The notes beneath the pieces were generated by a model. That model ran no database searches, was not told the origin of the DNA, and saw only the letters and a program-made list of their open reading frames with translations. Positions 56,295-64,000 of a stretch of 64,000 bases of DNA are shown here, piece after piece; positions within the stretch are counted from its first letter, which is position 1, and each line of letters begins with the position of its first letter. The translations under genes and the position numbers were made by a program. Source of the DNA: Rhizobium sp. SEMIA4064 (GTDB taxonomy: Bacteria > Pseudomonadota > Alphaproteobacteria > Rhizobiales > Rhizobiaceae); NCBI RefSeq assembly GCF_003025035.1, contig NZ_PYJN01000013.1:434001-498000 (forward strand), given 5' to 3'.

Positions 56295-57374
56295 ATGGCC
56301 AATACCGATCTCGCCCCTGCCTCTAACGCTGCTTTGCCGGTTGTCACGGCCGATCCGGCGGAAATTGCCCGCATCGGCGATACCATCGATTTGAACGACC
56401 GCGCCGGTATTTCGGTCTATGGGGACCGTGCCCAGCAGTCCGTCTCCGACTATTCCGACCGGATTCTCCGCGAGGTCCGCAATCGCGATCTTGGTGAGGT
56501 CGGCAAGCTGCTGACCGATATCATCATCAAGTCGAAGAAGCTCGACCCGGCATCGCTGAAGGATGAGGGCTTTCTTTCCAAGATTTTCTCGTCCTTCAAG
56601 GCGAGGTTGGAACGCTTCAAGGAGGAGTTCGAGGATGTGGCCGGCCAGATCGATCGCATCGGTCTCGAGCTCGACCGGCACAAGGATACGCTGCGCCGCG
56701 ACATCGCACTTCTCGATGATCTCCATGAGGAGACAAAGCGGTCGATCCTGCAGCTCGACGCCTACGTGCAGGCGGGCAAGACGTTTGCAGAGCATTTCCG
56801 CAGTGTCGAACTGCCGAAGCTGAAAAGCGCTGCTGATGCCGCGGCTGCCAATCCCGGCGGCGGCATGCTGGAGGCGCAGACCTATCAGGACAGCCTGCAG
56901 GCCCTCGACAGGCTGGAGAAGCGGGTATTCTACCTGCAGCAGGCCCGCCAGCTCGGCATTCAGCAATTGCCGCAGATCCGCATCGTGCAGGCCGGCGACG
57001 AAACGCTGATCGAGAATCTGCAGGCGACATCGGCGCTGACGGTGCCGGCCTGGAAGCAGAAGATGGTGATCCTGCTCGGGCTGTCGCGGCAGAAATCGGC
57101 GCTCGAATTGCAGAAGACGGTGACTGACGCCACCAACGAGATGATCCGCCAGGCATCCGAGATGATGAAGGACCAGGCGATTGCCATCGAACAGCAATCG
57201 CAGCGCGGTATCGTCGATATCGATACGCTCGCCGCCGCCAACCGCGACCTGATCGATACGATCGGCGGTGTCCTGAAGGTGCAGGAAGAAGGCCGCAGGA
57301 AGCGGGCCGAGGCCGAGCAGCAAATGGAGAGAATGACCGTCGAACTCAAAAAGGCGATGATCGAGGCACGATGA
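56295..57374 (+). CDS. telA: TelA-family protein (toxic anion resistance)
   Basis: A 359-aa, largely alpha-helical cytoplasmic protein of the TelA/YaaN family, first linked to tellurite resistance and since to general envelope or antibiotic stress. Family parts visible: YSDRILREVRNRDLGEVGKLL, LDRHKDTLRRDIALLD, LTVPAWKQKMVILLGLSRQ and NEMIRQASEMMKDQAI. ATG 56295 (MANTDLAP) has GAGAAAG upstream. The stop overlaps the start of the next gene by four bases (ATGA). It is the first gene of a four-gene operon. Confidence 0.9.
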   Translation: MANTDLAPASNAALPVVTADPAEIARIGDTIDLNDRAGISVYGDRAQQSVSDYSDRILREVRNRDLGEVGKLLTDIIIKSKKLDPASLKDEGFLSKIFSSFKARLERFKEEFEDVAGQIDRIGLELDRHKDTLRRDIALLDDLHEETKRSILQLDAYVQAGKTFAEHFRSVELPKLKSAADAAAANPGGGMLEAQTYQDSLQALDRLEKRVFYLQQARQLGIQQLPQIRIVQAGDETLIENLQATSALTVPAWKQKMVILLGLSRQKSALELQKTVTDATNEMIRQASEMMKDQAIAIEQQSQRGIVDIDTLAAANRDLIDTIGGVLKVQEEGRRKRAEAEQQMERMTVELKKAMIEAR

Positions 57375-58954
57375 GCGGCATGATGATCCGCACACTTCTC
57401 ACCGGCCTGGCGCTGACGGCGGCGCTCGCCTTGGCGGGCTGCGATGCCGGCGGCAAAGGTCCGAAGTTCTCGATCGTCTCCGGCTCGGAAAACACGGTTA
57501 TCCAGCCGATCGTCGAAGAATTCTGCAAACAGAAGAACGCCACCTGCAGCTTCACCTACGAAGGCACGCTGGATATCGGGCTGGCGCTGCAGAGCGAAAC
57601 TGGCGTCGAGCAGGACGCCGTCTGGCCGGCATCGAGCGTCTGGGTCGATATGTTCGACACCAAACGCCGCGTGAAGACGCTGACCTCGGTGGCGCAGACG
57701 CCCGTTATCCTCGGCGTGCGCAAATCGAAGGCGCAGGCGCTCGGCTGGATCGGCAAGCCTGTGTTCATGAAGGACATCTTGGCGGCGGTGAAAAACGGCT
57801 CGCTGAAATTTCTCATGACCTCGGCAACCCAGTCCAATTCGGGCGCCAGCGCCTATCTCGCCATGCTCTCCAGCGCGCTCGGCAACAAGCCTGTCATCGA
57901 GCCGGGCGATCTCGACAAGCCGGAGGTTCAGGGTACCGTCAGGGCGCTGCTTGCCGGGGTCGAACGCTCGTCGGGTTCCTCCGGCTGGCTCGCGGACCTC
58001 TATACGGATTCTGCTGGCCAGGGCACGCTCTACGATGCCATGTGGAACTACGAGGCGGTGCTGAAGGAGACCAACGACAAGCTTATCGGCATGGGCAAGG
58101 AGCCGCTTTATGCGATCTATCCGGCCGATGGCGTGGCGATCGCGGACTCACCGATCGGCTTCATCGATCACGGACGAGGACCCGAGGTCGAAACTTTCTT
58201 CAACGAACTGGTCGCCTATTTGCGGTCCGCACCCGTGCAGAAGCGCATTGCCGACACCGGCCGACGCATTCCATTGGGAGATGCTGTGACGAAAGGGGAC
58301 CCGAGTTGGAATTTCGACCCGAGCCGGTTGGTGACCGCGATCCGCATGCCGGAGCCGACCGTGATTCGCCAGGCGCTCGATCTCTACCAGGGCGCATTGC
58401 GTAAGCCGTCGCTCACGGCCCTTTGCCTGGATTTCTCCGGCTCCATGGGAGGCACGGGCGAAAATCAATTGCAGGCTGCCATGCGGTTCCTGTTCAATCC
58501 GGATGAAACCGGAAAGGTGCTGGCGCAATGGACGCCGGCGGACCGCATCATGGTCATTCCGTTCGACAGCCGCGTACGGACGACGCTTTTGGCCACGGGC
58601 GACCCCGCACAACAGAAGAACCTTGTCGATAAAGTGTCGCTGCAGCATGCCGATGGCGGCACCGATATGTATGCTTGCGCAAGCAGGGCGCTTGAGCGCA
58701 TGAAGGATACCCAAAATCTTTCGTCCTATCTGCCGGCGATCGTCATCATGACCGACGGAAAGTCCGATGATGCGAGCCGCGATTTTCTGAGTGAGTGGAT
58801 GGCAACCAACCCGCATGTGCCGGTCTTCGGCATCACCTTTGGCGACGCCGACAAGTCGCAGCTCGATGCCTTGACCAAGGCGACATCGGGGCGTGTGTTC
58901 GATGGTCGTGGCGATCTCGTCAGCGCCTTCCGCGCGGTGCGTGGCTACAACTAG
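57371..58954 (+). CDS. Lipoprotein with solute-binding domain fused to a vWA domain
   Basis: A 527-aa protein: lipoprotein signal with lipobox LALAGC (C24) and Asp at +2, the inner-membrane retention signal of enteric bacteria; a periplasmic binding-protein-like domain at about 33-305 (VWPASSVWVDM, TQSNSGASAYLA); a vWA domain at about 345-527. The vWA metal site (MIDAS) is complete: DFSGSMG (D354, S356, S358), GGTDM (T431) and MTDG (D462). The binding domain is paralogous to the fourth gene of the operon. It overlaps telA by four bases. The ligand is unknown; I infer a sensor or scaffold at the periplasmic face. Confidence 0.85.
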   Translation: MSGMMIRTLLTGLALTAALALAGCDAGGKGPKFSIVSGSENTVIQPIVEEFCKQKNATCSFTYEGTLDIGLALQSETGVEQDAVWPASSVWVDMFDTKRRVKTLTSVAQTPVILGVRKSKAQALGWIGKPVFMKDILAAVKNGSLKFLMTSATQSNSGASAYLAMLSSALGNKPVIEPGDLDKPEVQGTVRALLAGVERSSGSSGWLADLYTDSAGQGTLYDAMWNYEAVLKETNDKLIGMGKEPLYAIYPADGVAIADSPIGFIDHGRGPEVETFFNELVAYLRSAPVQKRIADTGRRIPLGDAVTKGDPSWNFDPSRLVTAIRMPEPTVIRQALDLYQGALRKPSLTALCLDFSGSMGGTGENQLQAAMRFLFNPDETGKVLAQWTPADRIMVIPFDSRVRTTLLATGDPAQQKNLVDKVSLQHADGGTDMYACASRALERMKDTQNLSSYLPAIVIMTDGKSDDASRDFLSEWMATNPHVPVFGITFGDADKSQLDALTKATSGRVFDGRGDLVSAFRAVRGYN

Positions 58955-58961
58955 GACACCG

Positions 58962-59579
58962 ATGCGCAATTGGTTCGGCAATGACTGGAATTGGATCGTG
59001 GCGGGGCTTACCGCCGCGATCGTCGTTCCCGTCTTGAGCTTCTTTGCGAAGATGCCGTTGTGGATCGCGGCCGTCATCGGTCTGCTCGTCTTTACAGGCC
59101 TCATCTTTACATTGTCGCCGCGTCGGCTTTTCGAAGGTCTGGATGCGAAAGCCATCGGCAAGGGACGTCTCGATTTCGCGCGCGATCTTTTGAGTGCGGC
59201 CGCACCGGCAGCGCAAAGGCTGGAAGTCTCGGCGGATCACATCGCCAACAAAGAGACGGCAAAGCGCGTGCGGCATCTGGCCGAAATCGCCGCCGATGTC
59301 TTTGCCAAGGTGGAGGCGAGCCCGGAAAGCGCCGGCACCGTGCGGCGCTTCCTCAGCTATTACCTGCCGCGAGCGGCCGAAGTCGCCGAGGGTTTCGCCA
59401 CGCTCGAGGCCAAGCGCGTGCCGGACCAGAAACGATTGCAGGACGTTGAGCTGGTGCTCACCAAACTCGAGGATGCCTTCGTGCACTATTCGGACAGTCT
59501 CGTCGACGACAGGCTCGATACGCTGGACACCGAGCTGCGCCTCATACAGGCCTCGCTCAAAGAGGATATCGGACGCTGA
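58962..59579 (+). CDS. xpaC: XpaC-family membrane protein
   Basis: A 205-aa protein with two N-terminal membrane helices (about residues 10-48, WIVAGLTAAIVVPVLSFF and PLWIAAVIGLLVFTGLIF) and a cytoplasmic helical domain. It belongs to the XpaC family (named for 5-bromo-4-chloroindolyl phosphate hydrolysis in Bacillus; true activity unproven). xpaC-telA pairing also occurs in Bacillus (xpaC-yaaN), which supports both calls. It starts eight bases after the vWA gene stop and its stop overlaps the next start by one base (TGATG). Confidence 0.83.
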   Translation: MRNWFGNDWNWIVAGLTAAIVVPVLSFFAKMPLWIAAVIGLLVFTGLIFTLSPRRLFEGLDAKAIGKGRLDFARDLLSAAAPAAQRLEVSADHIANKETAKRVRHLAEIAADVFAKVEASPESAGTVRRFLSYYLPRAAEVAEGFATLEAKRVPDQKRLQDVELVLTKLEDAFVHYSDSLVDDRLDTLDTELRLIQASLKEDIGR

Positions 59580-60685
59580 TGGCTATCTCTCGCCGCGCCT
59601 TTGGAGTGGGACTTCTTGCTACCGGCGTTGCCGGCACCGGTGGCTATTTCGCCGTGAAGGACCGGCCGGAGTTCCAGGGACTGCTCGGCAACCGCACGAA
59701 GCTCTTCGGCTTCATCGGCGGTGAGAAGGTGGCGTTTCTGGCGGACGAGGATGTTGTCGGCGCTCTGCATGGATACGGACTGGATATAGACAGCCGTGTG
59801 GCCGGCTCCGTCGAGATGGTGCGCGAGCAGGCACTTCTGTCGCAGAATCCTGCTTTCCTTTGGCCGTCGTCCTCGATCATGGTCGATATCGCCCGGCAGC
59901 GCGGCGTCAAGATCCGCGACGACCGCGTCGTGCTGAACACGCCGGTCGTCGTCTACACCTGGCAGCCGGTGGTCGACGGGTTGATGAAAGCCGGGCTGGT
60001 CACCGTGACGCCCACCGGACAGCATCAGCTTGATCTGAAGGCATTGCTCGATGCCGTCCTTGCTGGAACGAATTGGTCCAAGCTCGGGGTCGACGCGCTC
60101 TACGGGCAGGCGCGCATCGTCTCGACCGATCCGAATCGCTCCAATTCCGGCTTCATGTTTGCCGGATTGGTACTGAGCCTGTTTGCCGGCAACGTCGCGA
60201 CGGTCGCCGATCTCGCGCGGTCGGGCGACAAGGCGCAGATGATCTTCCGCAATATGGGCTTCAAGTCGCCGTCATCAGGCAAGCTTTTCGATCAATATCT
60301 CGCCGGCGGGCTCGGCGGCGAACCGATGATCGTCGGCTACGAGAATCAGTTGGTCGAATGGATCATCGCCGATCCCGGACGGTGGAAGCGCGTTCAATCG
60401 AGCTCCACGGCAAAGCCGGTTGTGCTTTATCCGCATCCGACCGTCTATTCGTCGCATCCTCTGATCGTCGTGGATGAAACCGCCAACCGGATGATGGATG
60501 CGCTGACAAGGCCGAAGCTGCAGGAACTCGCCTGGACCAAGCACGGCTTCCGCGGGCCATTGGGCACGGCGACCGGTAATGCACATGATGCGATTGCAGG
60601 CCTGCTGCCGGCCGAGATCGACGCGGTCTTGCCAATGCCGGACGCCAACGTCATGCTGGCGTTGCTCGACAAGGTGGCGAGCTAA
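59579..60685 (+). CDS. Exported solute-binding-domain protein of the telA operon
   Basis: A 368-aa protein with a short N-terminal signal or anchor containing SRRAFG, twin-arginine-like, followed by GVGLLATGVAGTGGYFA. The rest is a binding-protein-like domain that aligns by eye with the N-terminal half of the gene at 57371: FLWPSSSIMVDI versus AVWPASSVWVDM, and DPNRSNSGFMFAGLVLSL versus TQSNSGASAYLAMLSSAL. It lacks a vWA domain. Last gene of the operon; a short terminator follows at 60688. Ligand unknown. Confidence 0.82.
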   Translation: MAISRRAFGVGLLATGVAGTGGYFAVKDRPEFQGLLGNRTKLFGFIGGEKVAFLADEDVVGALHGYGLDIDSRVAGSVEMVREQALLSQNPAFLWPSSSIMVDIARQRGVKIRDDRVVLNTPVVVYTWQPVVDGLMKAGLVTVTPTGQHQLDLKALLDAVLAGTNWSKLGVDALYGQARIVSTDPNRSNSGFMFAGLVLSLFAGNVATVADLARSGDKAQMIFRNMGFKSPSSGKLFDQYLAGGLGGEPMIVGYENQLVEWIIADPGRWKRVQSSSTAKPVVLYPHPTVYSSHPLIVVDETANRMMDALTRPKLQELAWTKHGFRGPLGTATGNAHDAIAGLLPAEIDAVLPMPDANVMLALLDKVAS

Positions 60686-60687
60686 AG

Positions 60688-60710
60688 GGCAGGGGTCTGC
60701 CGTATTTTTT
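60688..60710 (+). terminator. Short terminator after the telA operon
   Basis: GGCAG and CTGCC arms with a GGGT loop followed by GTATTTTTT. The stem is short, so strength is uncertain. Confidence 0.6.
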
Positions 60711-60875
60711 CCACCTAAGCCTTGCATTCCCGGCAAATCGAATGTATGGGCAGCCGCATTCCACACGTAAGGCATGGGATTGTCCGGGAGAAATCCGGAT
60801 CGTTCCGCCCGGTGGCATCTTCGAAGAGGATGCTGTTCGCCTTGCGGAGGTTCAACCGGAAAAGGAGTCAAAGGC

Positions 60876-61643
60876 ATGGCATTGCCTGATTTTTCTATGC
60901 GTCAGCTTCTGGAAGCTGGTGTTCACTTCGGCCACCAGACGCATCGCTGGAACCCGAAGATGAAGCCGTACATCTTCGGCGATCGTAACAACATCCACAT
61001 CATCGACCTCGCCCAGACGGTTCCGCTGCTGAGCCGCGCCCTGCAGGTTGTCAGCGACACCGTTGCCCGTGGCGGCCGCGTTCTGTTCGTCGGCACCAAG
61101 CGTCAGGCGTCCGAACTGATCGCCGACAGCGCCAAGCGCTCGGCCCAGTACTACGTCAACGCCCGCTGGCTCGGCGGCATGATGACCAACTGGAAGACGA
61201 TTTCGAATTCCATTCAGCGTCTGCGCAAGCTCGACGAAATCCTCAACGGCGAAGCCCAGGGCTTCACCAAGAAGGAACGTCTGAACCTTGAGCGCGAGCG
61301 CGAAAAGCTGGACAAGGCTCTCGGCGGTATCCGCGATATGGGCGGCACCCCGGACCTGATGTTCATCATCGACACCAACAAGGAAAAGATCGCGATCGAC
61401 GAAGCCAAGCGCCTCGGCATTCCGGTCGTCGCCATCATCGACTCGAACTGCGATCCGGACCTGATCGACTATCCGATCCCGGGTAACGACGACGCTTCGC
61501 GCGCCATCGCTCTCTACTGCGACCTGATCTCGCGCGCTGCCATCGACGGCATCGCCCGCCAGCAGAGCGCATCCGGCCGCGACCTCGGCGCTTCCGTTGA
61601 AGCTCCGGTCGAGCCGACACTGGCGGACGGCACCGAAGCCTGA
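60876..61643 (+). CDS. rpsB: 30S ribosomal protein S2
   Basis: Small-subunit ribosomal protein, 255 aa. The start [20 protein letters not shown], the [16 protein letters not shown] segment and [20 protein letters not shown] are canonical. AAAGGAG precedes ATG 60876. The Ala/Glu-rich C-terminal ~25 residues extend past the conserved core. Codon bias is strong. First gene of rpsB-tsf-pyrH-frr. Confidence 0.97.
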   Translation: MALPDFSMRQLLEAGVHFGHQTHRWNPKMKPYIFGDRNNIHIIDLAQTVPLLSRALQVVSDTVARGGRVLFVGTKRQASELIADSAKRSAQYYVNARWLGGMMTNWKTISNSIQRLRKLDEILNGEAQGFTKKERLNLEREREKLDKALGGIRDMGGTPDLMFIIDTNKEKIAIDEAKRLGIPVVAIIDSNCDPDLIDYPIPGNDDASRAIALYCDLISRAAIDGIARQQSASGRDLGASVEAPVEPTLADGTEA

Positions 61644-61695
61644 TCGCGTCTTGTGGCGGGCAGAAGCTTGTCCGCCCGAGCGTATTGATATCCGG

Positions 61696-61745
61696 GATAA
61701 GGCCGTTTGCGACTTCAAGGAGTTCGAGCGGCCTTATCGCGTTTT
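61696..61745 (+). terminator. Terminator after rpsB
   Basis: GATAAGGCCG and CGGCCTTATC are perfect ten-base arms with a 23-base loop, followed by GCGTTTTT. Confidence 0.8.
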
Positions 61746-61763
61746 TGGTAACTGCTGGCCTAC

Positions 61764-61865
61764 TGCATAATTCCTTAAATCGGAATCGATTTAAGGGTAA
61801 ATTATGCAGCAGATTTAAAGTGCTACAGCGACCTTTACGCGTCACCATGACGCGTGGCGCTGTAG
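61764..61865. repeat. Rhizobial intergenic mosaic element (two palindromes)
   Basis: Left palindrome: TGCATAATTCCTTAAATCG facing CGATTTAAGG...ATTATGCA. Right palindrome: CTACAGCG ... ACGCGTCACCATGACGCGT ... CGCTGTAG. The right half matches the right half of the element at 16500-16600. The left half is a sequence I remember from many Rhizobium intergenic regions. Confidence 0.7.
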
Positions 61866-62017
61866 GCGGAAAATCCAGGCATGTTCCAAACAGAATTCCA
61901 CAGTATGACGCTGCTTCATAACGCTGTCATACTTACGGGTACATTTCGTCCCTCAAATCGGTGCCGCTTCGGCTTAACGCCGTTTGCCGCACCGTATGAA
62001 CCGACAAGAGGAAGCTT

Positions 62018-62944
62018 ATGACCGAGATTACGGCTGCACTGGTGAAAGAACTGCGCGAAAAGTCTGGCGCAGGCATGATGGACTGCAAGAAGGCGCTGAC
62101 CGAGACGAACGGGGATATCGAAGCCGCGATCGACTGGCTGCGCGCCAAGGGCATCTCCAAGGCCGACAAGAAGTCCGGCCGCACCGCCGCTGAAGGCCTG
62201 GTCGCCATTGCCGGCGCCGGTCACAAGGCCGTCGTCGTCGAGCTCAACTCTGAAACCGACTTCGTTGCCCGTAACGATGCCTTCCAGGATCTTGCTCGCG
62301 GCATCGCCGAAGTTGCGCTGTCCACCAACGGCACTGTCGAAGCCATTTCGGCTGCGACCTATCCCGCATCCGGCAAGCCGGTTGTCGACACCATCAAGGA
62401 CGCGATTGCAACCATCGGCGAAAACATGGCGCTTCGTCGCGCGGTCAAGCTGGAAGTTGAGCACGGCGTCGTGGCGACCTACATCCACAACGCTGCTGGC
62501 GACGGTATCGGCAAGCTCGGCGTTCTGGTTGCCCTGAAGTCCGTCGGTGACAAGGCCGTTCTGACGTCGATCGGCCGCCAGGTTGCCATGCACATTGCTG
62601 CTACGAACCCGCTCGCCATCCGTCCGGAAGAAGTTGACGCTGCCGTCGCCGAGCGCGAACGCAACGTCTTCATCGAGCAGTCCCGCGCCTCCGGCAAGCC
62701 GGACAACATCATCGAAAAGATGGTCGAAGGCCGCATGCGCAAGTTCTTCGAAGAAGTCGCTCTTCTGTCGCAAGCTTTCGTCATCAACCCGGACCTGACC
62801 GTCGCCGCTGCCATCAAGGAAGCTGAAAAGACCGCCGGTGCGCCGATCGAAATCACCGGCATGGCCCGTCTTCTTCTCGGCGAAGGCGTCGAGAAGGAAG
62901 AGACCGACTTCGCTGCCGAAGTCGCCGCTGCCGCCAAGGGCTGA
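62018..62944 (+). CDS. tsf: Elongation factor Ts
   Basis: Guanine-nucleotide exchange factor for EF-Tu; 308 aa. The N-terminal [20 protein letters not shown] and DCKKALTE (UBA-like) and the core [16 protein letters not shown] are canonical. GAGGAAGCTT lies before ATG 62018. pyrH follows after a 153-bp gap with hairpins. Confidence 0.97.
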   Translation: MTEITAALVKELREKSGAGMMDCKKALTETNGDIEAAIDWLRAKGISKADKKSGRTAAEGLVAIAGAGHKAVVVELNSETDFVARNDAFQDLARGIAEVALSTNGTVEAISAATYPASGKPVVDTIKDAIATIGENMALRRAVKLEVEHGVVATYIHNAAGDGIGKLGVLVALKSVGDKAVLTSIGRQVAMHIAATNPLAIRPEEVDAAVAERERNVFIEQSRASGKPDNIIEKMVEGRMRKFFEEVALLSQAFVINPDLTVAAAIKEAEKTAGAPIEITGMARLLLGEGVEKEETDFAAEVAAAAKG

Positions 62945-63020
62945 TCAACGAATTCATTTCGTCTGTTGACGAAACGAAACCATATCCCAGATAGGTGAAA
63001 CCATATCAGGGGAAACCCGT

Positions 63021-63046
63021 GGGCATCGCGTGACAACGCGGTGCCC
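63021..63046 (+). promoter_or_regulatory. Hairpin between tsf and pyrH
   Basis: GGGCATCGCG and CGCGGTGCCC with a TGACAA loop, followed by TTCGTG; no T-run. Another small hairpin (TTTCGTC/GACGAAA, 62957-62974) precedes it. Possibly partial terminators that tune pyrH-frr against tsf. Confidence 0.4.
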
Positions 63047-63097
63047 TTCGTGTATCCGGCTTTCACTATTACCCCGCGATCACTTCAAGGAGCGACA

Positions 63098-63817
63098 ATG
63101 TCCCAGCCGATCTACAAGCGCGTATTGCTCAAGGCCTCCGGCGAAGCTCTGATGGGCAGCCAGGGGTTCGGTATCGACGTTACCGTCGCTGACCGCATTG
63201 CATCCGATATTGCCGCAGCGCGCGAAATGGGTGTCGAGGTCGGCGTCGTCGTCGGCGGCGGCAATATCTTCCGCGGCGTTGCCGTGGCCTCCAAGGGCGG
63301 AGACCGCGTAACCGGCGACCACATGGGCATGCTCGGCACCATCATCAACGCGCTGGCGCTGGCCACCTCGCTGCGCAAGCTGGATATCGACACGGTGGTG
63401 CTGTCAGCCATTTCCATGCCGGAGATCTGCGAAAGCTTCTCGCAGCGTGCGACGCTCTATCATCTCTCGCTGGGCCGCGTGGTGATCTTTGCCGGCGGCA
63501 CCGGCAATCCCTTTTTCACCACCGATTCCGCCGCTGCGCTGCGCGCCGCCGAAATGGGCGCCGAAGCAATCTTCAAGGGCACGCAGGTCGATGGCATCTA
63601 TTCCGCCGATCCGAAGAAGTTCCCGGATGCCGAGCGTTTCGAACATCTGACCCACAGCCAGGTGCTGGAAAAGGGGCTCGCCGTCATGGATGTGGCCGCC
63701 GTGGCGCTTGCACGGGAAAATTCAATTCCGATCGTCGTCTTTTCCATTCACGAAAAGGGCGGTTTCGCAGAAATCTTGACCGGCGGCGGTCGTAAGACCA
63801 TCGTATCCGACAATTGA
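63098..63817 (+). CDS. pyrH: UMP kinase
   Basis: Phosphorylates UMP to UDP; 239 aa, amino-acid-kinase fold. [48 protein letters not shown] segments (seen as [14 protein letters not shown]) and [10 protein letters not shown] are canonical. AAGGAGCGACA precedes ATG 63098. frr follows. Confidence 0.97.
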   Translation: MSQPIYKRVLLKASGEALMGSQGFGIDVTVADRIASDIAAAREMGVEVGVVVGGGNIFRGVAVASKGGDRVTGDHMGMLGTIINALALATSLRKLDIDTVVLSAISMPEICESFSQRATLYHLSLGRVVIFAGGTGNPFFTTDSAAALRAAEMGAEAIFKGTQVDGIYSADPKKFPDAERFEHLTHSQVLEKGLAVMDVAAVALARENSIPIVVFSIHEKGGFAEILTGGGRKTIVSDN

Positions 63818-63873
63818 CGTTCCTGTGGCACCGGGCCTTCCCGGCGCCGCCTATTACACGGGAGTATAAAAAC

Positions 63874-64000
63874 ATGAGTGAAGGCACCGACCTCAAGGAA
63901 CTGAAGCGCCGCATGGACGGCGCCATCGCGGCATTCAAGAGCGATATCGCCTCGCTGCGCACCGGCCGCGCGTCCGCCAACATTCTCGATCCGGTCACGG
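63874..64000 (+). CDS. frr: Ribosome recycling factor, 5' part (continues beyond window)
   Basis: The first 42 codons after ATG 63874: [18 protein letters not shown]..., then [15 protein letters not shown], the conserved N-terminal region of the factor that splits post-termination ribosomes together with EF-G. GGAG lies upstream. The rpsB-tsf-pyrH-frr order supports the call. Confidence 0.95.
   Translation, partial: MSEGTDLKELKRRMDGAIAAFKSDIASLRTGRASANILDPVT

Larger units (their letters stand above)
61644..62017. other. rpsB-tsf intergenic region
   Basis: 374 bp holding the rpsB terminator (61696-61745), a two-palindrome mosaic repeat (61764-61865) and then ~150 bp before tsf that must contain a tsf promoter or leader. 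No gene seen. Confidence 0.6.

Overview
The window is a 64-kb piece of a rhizobial (Alphaproteobacteria, Rhizobiaceae, most likely genus Rhizobium) chromosome. Support: a general amino-acid ABC operon in the aapJQMP order, a fused secDF, the tatC-serS-surE-pcm-nlpD order, PHA synthase and phasin genes, an EipB (DUF1849) homologue, small DUF1127 genes, an sRNA with the anti-Shine-Dalgarno loops of the alpha-r14/NfeR1 ('cuckoo') family, and several palindromic intergenic elements of the kind scattered through rhizobial genomes. Nearly everything is core housekeeping DNA. I see no prophage, IS element, CRISPR array or integrase.

Layout. 1-5.3 kb: end of tatC, serS, surE-pcm-nlpD. 5.3-11.3 kb: a DUF815 ATPase diverging from yajC-secDF, followed by bacterial relatives of the complex I assembly factors NDUFAF3 and NDUFAF6 and an unknown membrane protein. 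11.3-14.4 kb: trmFO, two tiny DUF1127 proteins and a three-hairpin sRNA, all on the minus strand. 14.4-18.3 kb: a two-gene membrane protein pair, tRNA-Leu and trigger factor. 18.3-25.4 kb (minus): sthA, a tyrosine-phosphatase-like protein and the tight run phaC-sfsA-map-radC. 25.5-30.7 kb (plus): a lipoprotein, an AlaC-type aminotransferase, hom and recJ. 30.7-32.7 kb: three tRNA-Glu genes with a Tat-exported M14-type hydrolase between the second and third. 32.8-37.6 kb: a lipoprotein, gloA, a double cold-shock protein with DUF192, tRNA-Pro, an NDUFS4-like gene, tRNA-Arg and a gene-poor patch. 37.7-42 kb (minus): aapJQMP, divergent from metC. 43.5-48.9 kb: a flavin monooxygenase, an NDUFS6-like zinc protein, an alpha/beta hydrolase, a crotonase-fold protein, cysE, DUF3126 and a phasin. 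49-52 kb: clpS-clpA. 52-55 kb (minus): RidA, glycerophosphodiesterase, DUF482 acyltransferase-like and HIT genes. 55.2-60.7 kb: eipB, then a four-gene telA / solute-binding-vWA lipoprotein / xpaC / solute-binding cassette. 60.9-64 kb: rpsB, tsf, pyrH and the start of frr.

The parts most worth a second look are: (1) the overlapping telA-vWA-xpaC-binding-protein operon, which contains two paralogous periplasmic binding domains, one joined to a vWA domain and probably retained at the inner membrane; (2) the DUF1127 plus anti-SD sRNA cluster at 12.9-14.2 kb, whose upstream regions share a PhaR/AniA-like motif with the phasin promoter; (3) the tRNA-Glu triplet with an exported hydrolase between copies; and (4) four homologues of mitochondrial complex I accessory or assembly proteins spread over the window. 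All functional statements rest on reading motifs and remembered family knowledge; no database search was run.
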